From: Chloroflexota bacterium
GTDB taxonomy: Bacteria; Chloroflexota; Limnocylindria; QHBO01
NCBI GenBank assembly: GCA_031177555.1
Contig: JAPSGM010000011.1
Span: 1-17,278 of the forward strand
DNA: 17,278 nucleotides
Reading direction: 5' to 3'
Shown piece after piece: positions 7,168 to 16,121 of the stretch. The notes beneath the pieces are model-generated. The model was not told the DNA's origin and searched no databases. It saw only the letters and a program-made list of their open reading frames with translations. The translations under genes were made by a program, and so were the position numbers. Numbering within the stretch: the first letter of the stretch is position 1; every line of letters begins with the position of its first letter.

Positions 7168-7887
7168 ATGGACGCCAGGCCGGAGAACCCGCGGGTGACC
7201 GACGATCAGGTCGCCGCCGAGGAGCACCCGTCGCTGCGCCGCACCTTCGAGGAGCAGCTCCAGACCACGAAAGACGACGTCCTGAGGCTCGGCGCCATGG
7301 TCGAAGCGCAGCTCCAGCAGGCCGGCGAGGCGCTGATCACCCGGGACGTGGAGCTGGCTGACCGCGTGCGGTGGGCCGATGCGAACGTCAACGAGCTCCA
7401 GCGGCAGGTGAACCTGACCATCGCGTCGGTCATCGCGCGCCAGGGACCGATGGCCCGCGACCTCCGCGAGCTGCTCTCCCTCTACCACGCCGCAGCGGAG
7501 CTCGAGCGCATGGGCGACTACGCCACCAACGTCGCCAAGCTTGCCCAGCAGCTCGCGTCCGAGCCGGAGCTGCCGCTCTTCCCGCAGATCCCGCGCATGG
7601 AGCAGCTGTGCCGCGAGCAGCTGCGCGCCGCCATGCGGGCGCTGGTCGATGTCAGCGAGCAGGAGGCGCGCGAGGTGTGCGCCCGGGACGACGACATCGA
7701 CCACCTCTACAACAGCGTCTACGAGGACGCCGTGCGGCTCATGGAGTCCTCCCCGGATCGCGCCAGGCAGGCAACGCACATGCTCTTCGCCGCTCATCAC
7801 CTCGAGCGGCTCGGCGACCGCGTGACGAACATCGGCGAGGACGTGGTCTTCCTGGCCACCGGCCGCATCGAGGACCTCAACCCCTGA
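7168..7887 (+). CDS. phoU: Phosphate signalling protein PhoU
   Basis: PhoU is a cytoplasmic all-helical protein that connects Pst transporter state to the PhoR-type kinase and damps the Pho response when phosphate is sufficient. The 239 residues contain two three-helix PhoU repeats, each ending in the metal-binding motif of the family: ELERMGDYATNVAKLA (about 111-126) and HLERLGDRVTNIGEDVVFLATG (about 211-232). An N-terminal extension of about 20 residues precedes the first repeat (SLRRTFEEQLQ). The ATG lies a few bases downstream of a GGAAGGG ribosome site and 11 bases after the pstB stop. The stop codon overlaps the probable CTG start of the response regulator gene, so regulator synthesis is probably coupled to PhoU. 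Confidence 0.95.
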   Translation: MDARPENPRVTDDQVAAEEHPSLRRTFEEQLQTTKDDVLRLGAMVEAQLQQAGEALITRDVELADRVRWADANVNELQRQVNLTIASVIARQGPMARDLRELLSLYHAAAELERMGDYATNVAKLAQQLASEPELPLFPQIPRMEQLCREQLRAAMRALVDVSEQEAREVCARDDDIDHLYNSVYEDAVRLMESSPDRARQATHMLFAAHHLERLGDRVTNIGEDVVFLATGRIEDLNP

Positions 7888-8624
7888 GCGCCAACGGCGT
7901 CGTCCCCCGGCGGCGCATCCTCGTGGTGGAGGACGATCGCACCCTGCGCCAGGCGCTGACCTTCAACCTGGAGCGCGAGGGCTTCGAGGTCCGCGTCGCG
8001 GTCGACGGGGAGCAGGCCCTCGCCGCGGCGCGCGACCCGACGCTCGATCTGATCGTGCTCGACGTGATGCTGCCGGGCATGAGCGGCCTGGAGGTGCTGC
8101 GTTCGATCCGTGCGGACGGCGTCGACACGCCCGTGGTCGTCCTCTCGGCGAAGGGAGAGGAGATCGACCGTGTCGTCGGCCTGAAGGTCGGGGCCGACGA
8201 CTACGTGGCCAAGCCGTTCAGCCGGCCGGAGCTGCTGGCGCGCATCGAGGCGGTCCTGCGCCGGCGCCGACGCCAGGCGGCCCACGGCCCCACGGCGGAA
8301 GTCATCCGCAGCGACGGCCTGGTGATCGACGTGGCACGCCGCGTGGCCACGCAGGACGGCCGCCCGTTGCGGCTGACGACGCGCGAGTTCGACCTGCTGG
8401 CCCACATGGCCGCCAGCCCGGAGCGCATCTTCACCAGGGAGCAGCTGCTCGAGCGCCTGTGGGGAATGGACTACGTCGGCGACGGCCGCACGGTTGACGT
8501 TCACGTCTCGTGGCTGCGCACCAAACTGCGGAGCGCGGGCGGCCACAATTACTTCCGCACCGTGCGAGGCATCGGCTACGCGTTCACCCCGCGGGGAGAC
8601 GCGACCCGGCGGGGCGGTGGCTGA
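7884..8624 (+). CDS. phoP: OmpR/PhoB-family response regulator (PhoB/PhoP/RegX3-like)
   Basis: This is a DNA-binding response regulator, expected to activate the pst promoter when phosphorylated. With the start used here (246 residues) the receiver domain has the acidic pair Asp17-Asp18 in VVEDD, the phospho-acceptor Asp60 in LDVMLPG and Lys110 in YVAKPF. The C-terminal winged helix carries LTTREFDLLAHMA, REQLLERLWG, RTVDVHVSWLRTKL and a closing segment ending RGIGYAF. The start is unusual: there is no ATG, GTG or TTG between the upstream frame and the receiver domain. The CTG at 7884, overlapping the phoU stop as CTGA and preceded by GAGGA about nine bases upstream, is the best candidate. 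The adjacent kinase gene and the Pho-box-like array make a PhoB/RegX3 role likely; the symbol is by role, not strict orthology. Confidence 0.88.
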   Translation: MSANGVVPRRRILVVEDDRTLRQALTFNLEREGFEVRVAVDGEQALAAARDPTLDLIVLDVMLPGMSGLEVLRSIRADGVDTPVVVLSAKGEEIDRVVGLKVGADDYVAKPFSRPELLARIEAVLRRRRRQAAHGPTAEVIRSDGLVIDVARRVATQDGRPLRLTTREFDLLAHMAASPERIFTREQLLERLWGMDYVGDGRTVDVHVSWLRTKLRSAGGHNYFRTVRGIGYAFTPRGDATRRGGG

Positions 8625-9684
8625 ACGGGCCGTCGCCGGCGCCGCGTTCGAGGCGCTGCTGCGCCACAGCCGAACCCTGCTCATCGTCGTCGACCACAGG
8701 CTGCGCATTCGGAGCGCCGGTCCGGTGGCCGCCGAGCTGGCGGGGCGCCCGGCGGATGCCCTGCCGGGCATGAGCCTGATCGCCGCTCTCGGATCGGTGC
8801 CGCTCGACGCGGTGGCCCGCGAGGCGCTGGCCTCCGCCGAGCCGGCCGTCGGCGAGACCGAGCTCGGCCACCGCGCGTCGCGCAGCTTCTCCGTCGAGGG
8901 CCTCCGCCTGCCGGACGGCGGGGTGGTGCTGTCGCTCAGCGAGATCAGCGCCCTGCGCCGCGCAGAGCGGGTGCGCCGCGACTTCATGGCGAACATCAGC
9001 CACGAGCTGCGCACCCCGTTGACCTCGATCAAGCTCCTGGCCGAGACGGTGGCTGACGGCGCGGTGGACGACGGAGCGTCCGCCCGGGACTTCGCGGTTC
9101 AGATCGAACGCGAGGTCGACCACCTGGCACAGCTCGTGGACGAGCTGCTGGACCTGGCCCGGATCGAGTCCGGCGAGGTGAGCCTGACGATCGCGCCGCT
9201 GCGGCCGTCCGACGTCATCGCCCGGCTTGCCGAGCGCATCGGGCCCATGGCCGACCGCCAGGGCATGACGGTGCGCGTCCTGCCGCCTCCCGCCGAACCG
9301 GATCACCCGATGGTGGCCGGGGACGCCGAGCGCCTGGGCCAGGCCCTGCTCAACCTTGCGCACAACGCGGTGAAGTACAGCCACCGCGGCGGCGAGGTCC
9401 GGCTGGCGTGGTCCGCCACCGAGGCCGCGGTGCGCTTCGAGGTCGCGGATGACGGCATCGGGATCCCGGAGGCCCACCGGTCGCGGATCTTCGAGCGCTT
9501 CTACAAGGTCGATCGCTCTCGGGCTCGGGACGCGGCGGCCGAGCCGGAACGGGCCGGCGCCGGCCTGGGACTGGCCATCGTCCGGCACATCGCAGAGGGG
9601 CACGGTGGCTCGGTGGGCGTGCGCAGCACGCACGGGTCCGGCTCCACGTTCTGGGTCGACGTGCCGCGCGCGCCCCACCCATAA
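8617..9684 (+). CDS. phoR: PhoR/SenX3-like sensor histidine kinase lacking membrane segments
   Basis: This is the partner kinase of the upstream regulator. The GTG start overlaps the regulator gene by 8 bases. The 355 residues have a PAS-like N-terminal region (about 10-113: FEALLRHSRTLLIVVDHRLRI, later LRLPDGGVVLSLSEIS). It is followed by the dimerisation domain FMANISHELRTPLTSIKLLA with phospho-acceptor His129, and an HATPase_c domain with NLAHNAVKYS (N box), DDGIGIP (G1), FERFYKVD (F) and GAGLGLAIV (G2). I see no signal peptide or transmembrane segment. The only hydrophobic N-terminal run, LLIVV, is too short. PhoR and SenX3 normally have membrane helices, so this is a soluble version that presumably senses through PhoU/Pst or a cytoplasmic ligand. 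Extending the start upstream would only read the regulator gene out of frame. Confidence 0.9.
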   Translation: MAERAVAGAAFEALLRHSRTLLIVVDHRLRIRSAGPVAAELAGRPADALPGMSLIAALGSVPLDAVAREALASAEPAVGETELGHRASRSFSVEGLRLPDGGVVLSLSEISALRRAERVRRDFMANISHELRTPLTSIKLLAETVADGAVDDGASARDFAVQIEREVDHLAQLVDELLDLARIESGEVSLTIAPLRPSDVIARLAERIGPMADRQGMTVRVLPPPAEPDHPMVAGDAERLGQALLNLAHNAVKYSHRGGEVRLAWSATEAAVRFEVADDGIGIPEAHRSRIFERFYKVDRSRARDAAAEPERAGAGLGLAIVRHIAEGHGGSVGVRSTHGSGSTFWVDVPRAPHP

Positions 9685-9685
9685 C

Positions 9686-9701
9686 TTGGTTGCTCGGTCA
9701 A
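9686..9701 (+). promoter_or_regulatory. Possible MarR operator ahead of the marR-like gene
   Basis: TTGGTTGCTCGGTCAA has TTG and CAA ends in dyad arrangement (TTG-N10-CAA, and an inner TTG-N6-CAA), like many MarR-family operators. It lies in the 43-base gap between phoR and the MarR gene and overlaps -35-like TTG boxes, a natural place for autoregulation. The dyad is imperfect. Confidence 0.25.
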
Positions 9702-9727
9702 TGATGTTCTGGCAGGATGATGGACCG

Positions 9728-10216
9728 ATGAAACCGAAGGCCACCATCCCCGCTCCCGACGACCCGCGCCTGGATGCGTGGCGGGCCTTCCTGTTCGCGC
9801 ACGCCCAGGTGCGGCGCCAGCTGGAGCGCGAGCTCCAGGCCGAGCAGGGCATGAGCCTGGGCGAGTACGAGGTCCTCCTCTTCCTGGCCTACGCCGATGA
9901 GCGCCGGCGCCGAATGAGCGAGCTGGCCGACCTCATGGTCCTGTCGCGCTCAGGGGCGACGCGCCTGGTGGACCGCCTGGAGGCCGATGGCCTTGTCGAG
10001 CGGATGAGCTGCGACACCGACCGCCGCGGCCAGTGGGCCCAGCTGACGCGGGCCGGCTACGAGCGCCTGCGCCGCGCCTCGCCCACCCACTTGCGTGGCA
10101 TCGGCGAGCACTTCCTGGACCGTATCCCGGCCCCCGAGCTGGATACGCTCCACGCCACGATGGACCGGATCATCACCGAGCAGGTTCCGTTCCGGCTGCC
10201 TGCTCGCGCAGGCTGA
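9728..10216 (+). CDS. MarR-family transcriptional regulator
   Basis: This 162-residue winged-helix regulator has the MarR layout. An N-terminal dimerisation helix (RLDAWRAFLFAHAQVRRQLERE) is followed by LGEYEVLLFLAYA, the recognition region MSELADLMVLSRSGATRLVD with RLEADGLVER, and the wing DRRGQWAQLTRAGYERL. A C-terminal dimerisation helix closes the protein. MarR proteins usually repress and release DNA on binding phenolic or oxidised ligands; the ligand and targets here cannot be told. I chose the ATG at 9728 because AGGAT lies at a fair distance upstream; an in-frame ATG at 9701 would fall inside the operator-like dyad. The gene points into the ccm operon, and its last 44 bases overlap the end of ccmI on the other strand. 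Confidence 0.9.
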   Translation: MKPKATIPAPDDPRLDAWRAFLFAHAQVRRQLERELQAEQGMSLGEYEVLLFLAYADERRRRMSELADLMVLSRSGATRLVDRLEADGLVERMSCDTDRRGQWAQLTRAGYERLRRASPTHLRGIGEHFLDRIPAPELDTLHATMDRIITEQVPFRLPARAG

Positions 10217-11051
10217 GGACCATCGCCGCCCGCGGATCGTGGGGCGCCAGCTCCAGGAAGCGGTCGAAGTGGCGCACCGCCTCCGCCTCGTCCCCGTCGC
10301 CCCGCAGCGCGATCAGGCCCCGGAAGAAGGGCAGGTCCGGCTCGTCGTCCGCCGCGAACGCCTCGTAGGCGTCGAGGGCGGCACGCGCGTCCCGCCATGA
10401 CCCGGCCTCGATGTAGACGGTGATCAACCTCCGGTAGGCGGATGCATCCTCCGGCTCCAGGCCGATGAGGGTCTGCAGCACCACGGCCGCACGCCGGCGG
10501 TCCTCGGCGGTGCTGCCGGCGAGGTAGGCATCGGCCAGCGCCGACCAGGCCCGCGTGTCGACGGTGTCGGAGGAGAGCTGCTCCAGCAGCCGGCCGATCT
10601 CGGCCTGGCGTGCCTCCTCGGCCGCGATGGCGTCGGCGAGCCCCCGGTCGGTGACGGTCCGCTCGGCGATGCCCAGCGGCGCCGGCAGCGCGAAGCCCAC
10701 GAGCACCAGGCCCGCCAGCGCCGCGCCCAGCAGCGTCGCCATGCGGCGCCCGCGCCAGGCTGCCGGCGCCGGGACGCCGTCCGGGGTGGGCTCCGGCGCT
10801 CCGGGCAGGGTCGCCGCCGCATGGGCCTCCGCCTCCGCGCGCTGGGCGGCATAGCTGGCCTCGTCGAGCGAGCCGGCGCGTCGGTCCGCCTCCAGGTCGC
10901 GCAGCGCCTCGAGCGCCAGCCGATGCCGCACCGAGCGCTCGTCGTCGGGCGCGGGGGGCGCCGCCGCGCGGGCGTCCCGGTCCAGGAGGGGCCACGCCAC
11001 GGCCAGCGCCGTCGCGGCCAGGAGCAGGAGGAGCAGGCTCAGCTCAGCCAT
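10173..11051 (-). CDS. ccmI: Cytochrome c maturation protein CcmI (TPR apocytochrome chaperone)
   Basis: CcmI holds the C-terminus of apocytochrome c and hands it to the CcmH/CcmF heme-ligation complex. The 292-residue protein has the family's architecture. There is a membrane helix at the extreme N-terminus (about 3-23) and a cytoplasmic loop with HRLALEALRDLEADRRAGSL, matching the family's usual RDLE...G motif. A second helix (about 105-124) is followed by an outward C-terminal part with TPR-like repeats (about 166-285: WSALADAYLAGS, YRRLITVYIEAGSWRDARAA, HFDRFLELAP). It is the last gene of the ccm operon. The ATG overlaps the ccmH stop by 8 bases. The 3' end overlaps marR tail to tail, with no terminator visible between the converging transcripts. 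Confidence 0.9.
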   Translation of the reverse strand: MAELSLLLLLLAATALAVAWPLLDRDARAAAPPAPDDERSVRHRLALEALRDLEADRRAGSLDEASYAAQRAEAEAHAAATLPGAPEPTPDGVPAPAAWRGRRMATLLGAALAGLVLVGFALPAPLGIAERTVTDRGLADAIAAEEARQAEIGRLLEQLSSDTVDTRAWSALADAYLAGSTAEDRRRAAVVLQTLIGLEPEDASAYRRLITVYIEAGSWRDARAALDAYEAFAADDEPDLPFFRGLIALRGDGDEAEAVRHFDRFLELAPHDPRAAMVLSLREQAAGTEPAR

Positions 11052-11535
11052 CGAGCGCCTCCAGCTCCTCGCGGACGCGGCGCGCCTCGGCGTCCGGAGC
11101 GCCGGCGGCCGCCGTGGCGGGCGCATGGGTGGCGCCGGGAGCACGGGTCGTGGCGGCGCGACCACGCAGGAGCCAGGCGCCGAACGCCGCGATTGCCGCC
11201 AGCACGACCAGCGCCGGCAGCCACCACGCCACCGGATCCGGTGGCGCGAGCAGGATCCACTCCCCGTAGCGATCCACGAAGTGGCTGCGGATCTGCTCGT
11301 CGCTGCGGCCGACGGCCACCAGTCCGGCGATCTCGCCGCGGATGGCGCCCGCCGCCCGCGTCCGCGACTCGGCCACGGAGAGCGCCTGGCAGTCCGGGCA
11401 GCGCAGCTGGGCGGCGAGGCGCTCGGTGCGCTCGGCATCGGTGCGAGGCGCCGGCGCCGACAGCAGCGCCACGCCGACCAGGGCGACCGCCGCCAGCGCC
11501 GCCACGGCGGCGACCGGGAGGAGGAGCCGGCTCAT
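11044..11535 (-). CDS. ccmH: Cytochrome c maturation thiol protein CcmH
   Basis: CcmH keeps the apocytochrome CxxCH cysteines reduced and presents them for heme attachment. The 163-residue protein starts with a hydrophobic signal/anchor helix (about 4-26). It has the invariant family motif LRCPDCQALSVAES with redox cysteines Cys46 and Cys49, then RGEIAGLVAVGRSDEQIRSHFVDRYGEWILLAPP, and a second membrane helix (about 103-123). The tail of about 40 residues is alanine-rich, ends in a charged helix and is probably cytoplasmic. It overlaps ccmG by 4 bases (ATGA) and ccmI by 8. As in many bacteria, CcmH and CcmI are separate proteins here, not the fused E. coli form. Confidence 0.94.
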   Translation of the reverse strand: MSRLLLPVAAVAALAAVALVGVALLSAPAPRTDAERTERLAAQLRCPDCQALSVAESRTRAAGAIRGEIAGLVAVGRSDEQIRSHFVDRYGEWILLAPPDPVAWWLPALVVLAAIAAFGAWLLRGRAATTRAPGATHAPATAAAGAPDAEARRVREELEALDG

Positions 11536-12049
11536 CGGTCCACCGCCGCCACCGGGGCCAGGAAGGCGTCCAGGTCGGCCGCCGTCAGCGGGCCGATCCG
11601 GCGGGCGGCGACCCGCCCATCGGCGCCGACCAGGAAGGTCTCCGGCGGCCCGAGCACGCCCCACGCCCCGGCCAGCCGCTCCCCGGGATCGGACAGGTGC
11701 AGCCAGCCGCCGTCGCCGTACGTGTCCAGGAAGGCCCGCGCCGCCTCCGGCGAGTCGCGGTACAGCACGCCCAGGATCGCCACGCGGTCTCCGTATCGCC
11801 GCTCGGCGTCGATCAGCACGGGGTGCTCGTCGACGCAGGCGGGGATGCACCAGCTCGCCCAGAAGTTGAGCAGGTACGGCCGGCCGGCCAGGCTCTCGGA
11901 CGTCACCGTCTGGCCGTCGATGCTGACCAGGCTGAATTCCGGCGCCGGCTCGCCGACCCGCGGCACCGACCGCCCCAGGCTGGCGACCAGCAGCCAGGCC
12001 AGCGGCACGACGACGAGGGGCACGAGCAGCCAGCGGAGCGCGCGCACGC

Positions 12050-12053
<4 letters not shown>
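11532..12053 (-). CDS. ccmG: CcmG/DsbE thioredoxin-like protein with a CxxxC active site
   Basis: CcmG is a membrane-anchored thioredoxin-fold protein that reduces the CcmH or apocytochrome disulfide. The 173 residues have a membrane anchor (about 7-26), the TlpA/ResA-like entry GEPAPEFSLVSIDGQTV, the fold core YLLNFWASWC and the cis-proline region GPPETFLVGADGRV that is typical of CcmG. The active site reads W-C-I-P-A-C, with cysteines 69 and 73. That is three residues between the cysteines, against two in the family (WCxxC); the downstream VDEHP spacing is otherwise normal. I re-read the codons (TGC ATC CCC GCC TGC at 11849-11835) and the frame is intact. The GTG start overlaps the ccmF stop as GTGA; a GTG two codons later is an alternative. 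Confidence 0.92.
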
Positions 12054-14067
<2,014 letters not shown>

Positions 14068-14071
<4 letters not shown>

Positions 14072-14523
14072 CCGCCGTCAGGGAGGTGCGAAGGCACCTG
14101 GCCCTCGGTGGGCACCACGTAGTTCTCGTCGTGCTTCACGATCACCCGCGAGGCCTCGAAGACGCCCTCACTGGTGAGCCGCCCCTCGACCACCGCCCCC
14201 ACGCCCTCCCGGAAGGTGCTGGTCGGCGCCGAGGTGCTGTGGACGGTGATCTCGGTCGTGCCGTCGGTCACCACGAAGGTCAGGTCGGTGGCCGGCCCGC
14301 TGACGCTGCCGACCTTGACCAGGCCGCCGAGCCGCACCTGCCGCCCGATGGCTTCGCCGCCGCGCGCCAGCAGCTCGCTGGGCGTCTGGTAGTAGACCAG
14401 CGCGTTGCCGATGCCGCTGAAGGCCAGCCAGGCGATGACGCCGATGACGGCCGCCACGCCGAGCAGCAGGCCCCACCGCCGCCGCGGCGGGACCGGTGCC
14501 TGAACCGGCCGGGCCAGGGTCAC
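14068..14523 (-). CDS. ccmE: Cytochrome c maturation heme chaperone CcmE
   Basis: CcmE receives heme covalently from CcmC and carries it to CcmF. The 151-residue protein has a short basic N-terminus (PPRRRW), a single membrane anchor (about 17-35) and an outward-facing OB-fold domain. Its C-terminal motif HDENYVVPTE contains the heme-binding His131 and the following Tyr135, both as in canonical CcmE. It is therefore the histidine type, not the cysteine variant found in some archaea and sulfate reducers. The start is a GTG overlapping the ccmD stop as GTGA; the longer upstream frame simply reads through ccmD. It overlaps ccmF by 4 bases. Confidence 0.94.
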
Positions 14524-14702
14524 TCGCGCCCTCCGGGCGGCTCGTCGTCCATCGGGCGCGTGCCGGCCAGCGCTCGCCTCGCCGCGATGCGCCGGAGCAA
14601 CGCGGCCGCGTAGAGCGCCAGCCCGCCCAGGATCACGCCCCAGGCGGCGACGATGAACCAGACGTCCGGCGGGAGCCGGGGCATGATCGAGAGGAGGATC
14701 AC
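14520..14702 (-). CDS. ccmD: Small heme exporter subunit CcmD
   Basis: This small single-span membrane protein helps release holo-CcmE from the CcmABC complex. The 60 residues have one helix (about 13-32, in the pattern VWFIVAAWGVILGGLALYAA) followed by a basic, arginine-rich cytoplasmic stretch (LLRRIAARRALAG) and a polar tail, exactly the CcmD pattern. Position between ccmC and ccmE is diagnostic. The GTG start overlaps the ccmC stop as GTGA. An ATG at 14684 would give 54 residues and still include the helix, but it lacks the overlap seen at the other junctions. Confidence 0.85.
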   Translation of the reverse strand: MILLSIMPRLPPDVWFIVAAWGVILGGLALYAAALLRRIAARRALAGTRPMDDEPPGGRE

Positions 14703-15436
14703 CGGGTCGCCTCCTCGACGCGCTGAGCGGCGAGGCCCGCGCGCCGCGCCTCGGCGACTCGCCCGCGACGGGCCAGCTCCTCGAGATCGGCATCCAGCCG
14801 GGCCAGCTGGTAGCGGCGCACCATCAGCCAGGCCCAGGCCACGGTGAAGGCCAGGACCATGGAAACCAGCGCGATGACGAACTGCGAGGGCGCGGCGGGA
14901 TCCAGCAGCCGCTCGGGCGAGCCGATGGTGGGCCCCTGGTGCAGGCCGCGCCACCACTCGACGCTGAAGTGCACGATCGGGATGTCGACCGCGGCCACCA
15001 GCCCCACCACGGCGGCGCGCGCCGCGCGGCGCCGGGGGTCATCGGTCAGGCGCCTGAACAGCAGGTAGCCCACGTAGAGCGCCAGCAGGAGCGCCGTGGT
15101 CGTCAAGCGCGGGTCCTCCCACTGCCAGAAGACGCCCCACACCGGCTGGCCCCACATCATGCCGCTCCAGATCGCGAAGGCGGTGAACATCACCCCGATC
15201 TCGGCCGCGGACAGCGCCACCGCGTCCAGCCGCAGGTCGCGCTTCCACAGGTAGCCGACGCCGGCCAGCGCCGTGACGCCGAAGGAGAGGTAGGCCAGCC
15301 AGGCGGACGGGACGTGGACGTACATGATCCGCTGGGCGTCCCCCTGGTTCAGGTCGGCGGGGACCAGGAACAGCCCGTTGACCGATGCCGCCACCACGAG
15401 CAGGAGCGCCCCCACGCCCAGGATGCGGGTACCCAT
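14699..15436 (-). CDS. ccmC: Heme handling protein CcmC
   Basis: CcmC attaches heme to CcmE at the outer face of the membrane. The 245-residue protein has six membrane helices and a WWD-type domain (WGVFWQWEDPRLTTTALLLA). The two flanking histidine contexts are MYVHVPSAW (His41) and IPIVHFSVEWWRGLHQ (His156 and His166). The C-terminal cytoplasmic extension of about 40 residues is charged and probably helical. The ATG is preceded by GGAGGA at short spacing and lies at the ccmB stop as TGATG; a GTG immediately upstream is an alternative start that adds one residue. The downstream end overlaps ccmD by 4 bases. Confidence 0.95.
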   Translation of the reverse strand: MGTRILGVGALLLVVAASVNGLFLVPADLNQGDAQRIMYVHVPSAWLAYLSFGVTALAGVGYLWKRDLRLDAVALSAAEIGVMFTAFAIWSGMMWGQPVWGVFWQWEDPRLTTTALLLALYVGYLLFRRLTDDPRRRAARAAVVGLVAAVDIPIVHFSVEWWRGLHQGPTIGSPERLLDPAAPSQFVIALVSMVLAFTVAWAWLMVRRYQLARLDADLEELARRGRVAEARRAGLAAQRVEEATR

Positions 15437-16116
15437 CACTCCTCCAGCAGGTAGCCGTACCCGGCGGCGCCGGCCAGCAGCATGACCAGGTCGAACGCGG
15501 CCAGCAGCTGGAGCCATGCGCCGAGCTCGCCGAGCGGGTCGCCGCCCAGCGCGGCCGCGGTGGCCTTCACCGCGGCGAGCAGGAGCGGCGCGATCACCGG
15601 CAGCATCAGCAGCGGCAGCATCACCTCGCGGGCCCGCATCCTGACCGTCACGCCCGCGTAGAACGTCCCGACAGCCGCGAAGCCGATGGCCCCCAGCACC
15701 ACGGTGATCAGCAGCGGCGGCGCCGCCGCGAGCAGGTCGATGCCGTACAGCACGGCCACCACCGGCAGGAGCACCCCGCCCAAGGCCAGCATGGCCAGCA
15801 GGCCGGCGATCGCCTTGCCGAGGTAGATGGCGCGTCGCTCGACGGGGTAGCGCGCCAGCTCGTCCAGGGCGCCGTCGTCGGTCTCGATCTGGTGCAGCCG
15901 CGCAACGGTCAGCAGGCCGCCGAAGACGATCGCCAGCCAGAGCAGGCCGGGAGCCGCCTCCGCCAGCCGCCGCGAGTCCGGTCCCAGCGCGAAGCCGAAC
16001 AGGAGCAGCACCAGCGCGGCGAAGAAGAGCGTGGCGCCGGCGGCCTGCCGGCCGCGCAGCTCGGCCACGGCATCCTTGCGAGCGATGGCCAAGGCGATGG
16101 CGAGGTCGGTCCGCAC
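15436..16116 (-). CDS. ccmB: Heme exporter permease CcmB
   Basis: CcmB is the membrane subunit of the CcmAB ABC complex, needed to release holo-CcmE. The 226-residue protein has six predicted helices and the recognisable N-terminus (AIARKDAVAELRGRQ, then a hydrophobic helix). The family segment LARYPVERRAIYLGKAIAGLL and the later RMRAREVMLPLLMLPVIAPLLLAAV are also present. The GTG start lies 5 bases past the ccmA stop, with a GAGGG upstream. Longer frames in the same phase read through ccmA in the wrong frame and are not used. Confidence 0.94.
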   Translation of the reverse strand: MRTDLAIALAIARKDAVAELRGRQAAGATLFFAALVLLLFGFALGPDSRRLAEAAPGLLWLAIVFGGLLTVARLHQIETDDGALDELARYPVERRAIYLGKAIAGLLAMLALGGVLLPVVAVLYGIDLLAAAPPLLITVVLGAIGFAAVGTFYAGVTVRMRAREVMLPLLMLPVIAPLLLAAVKATAAALGGDPLGELGAWLQLLAAFDLVMLLAGAAGYGYLLEE

Positions 16117-16121
16117 TCCGC

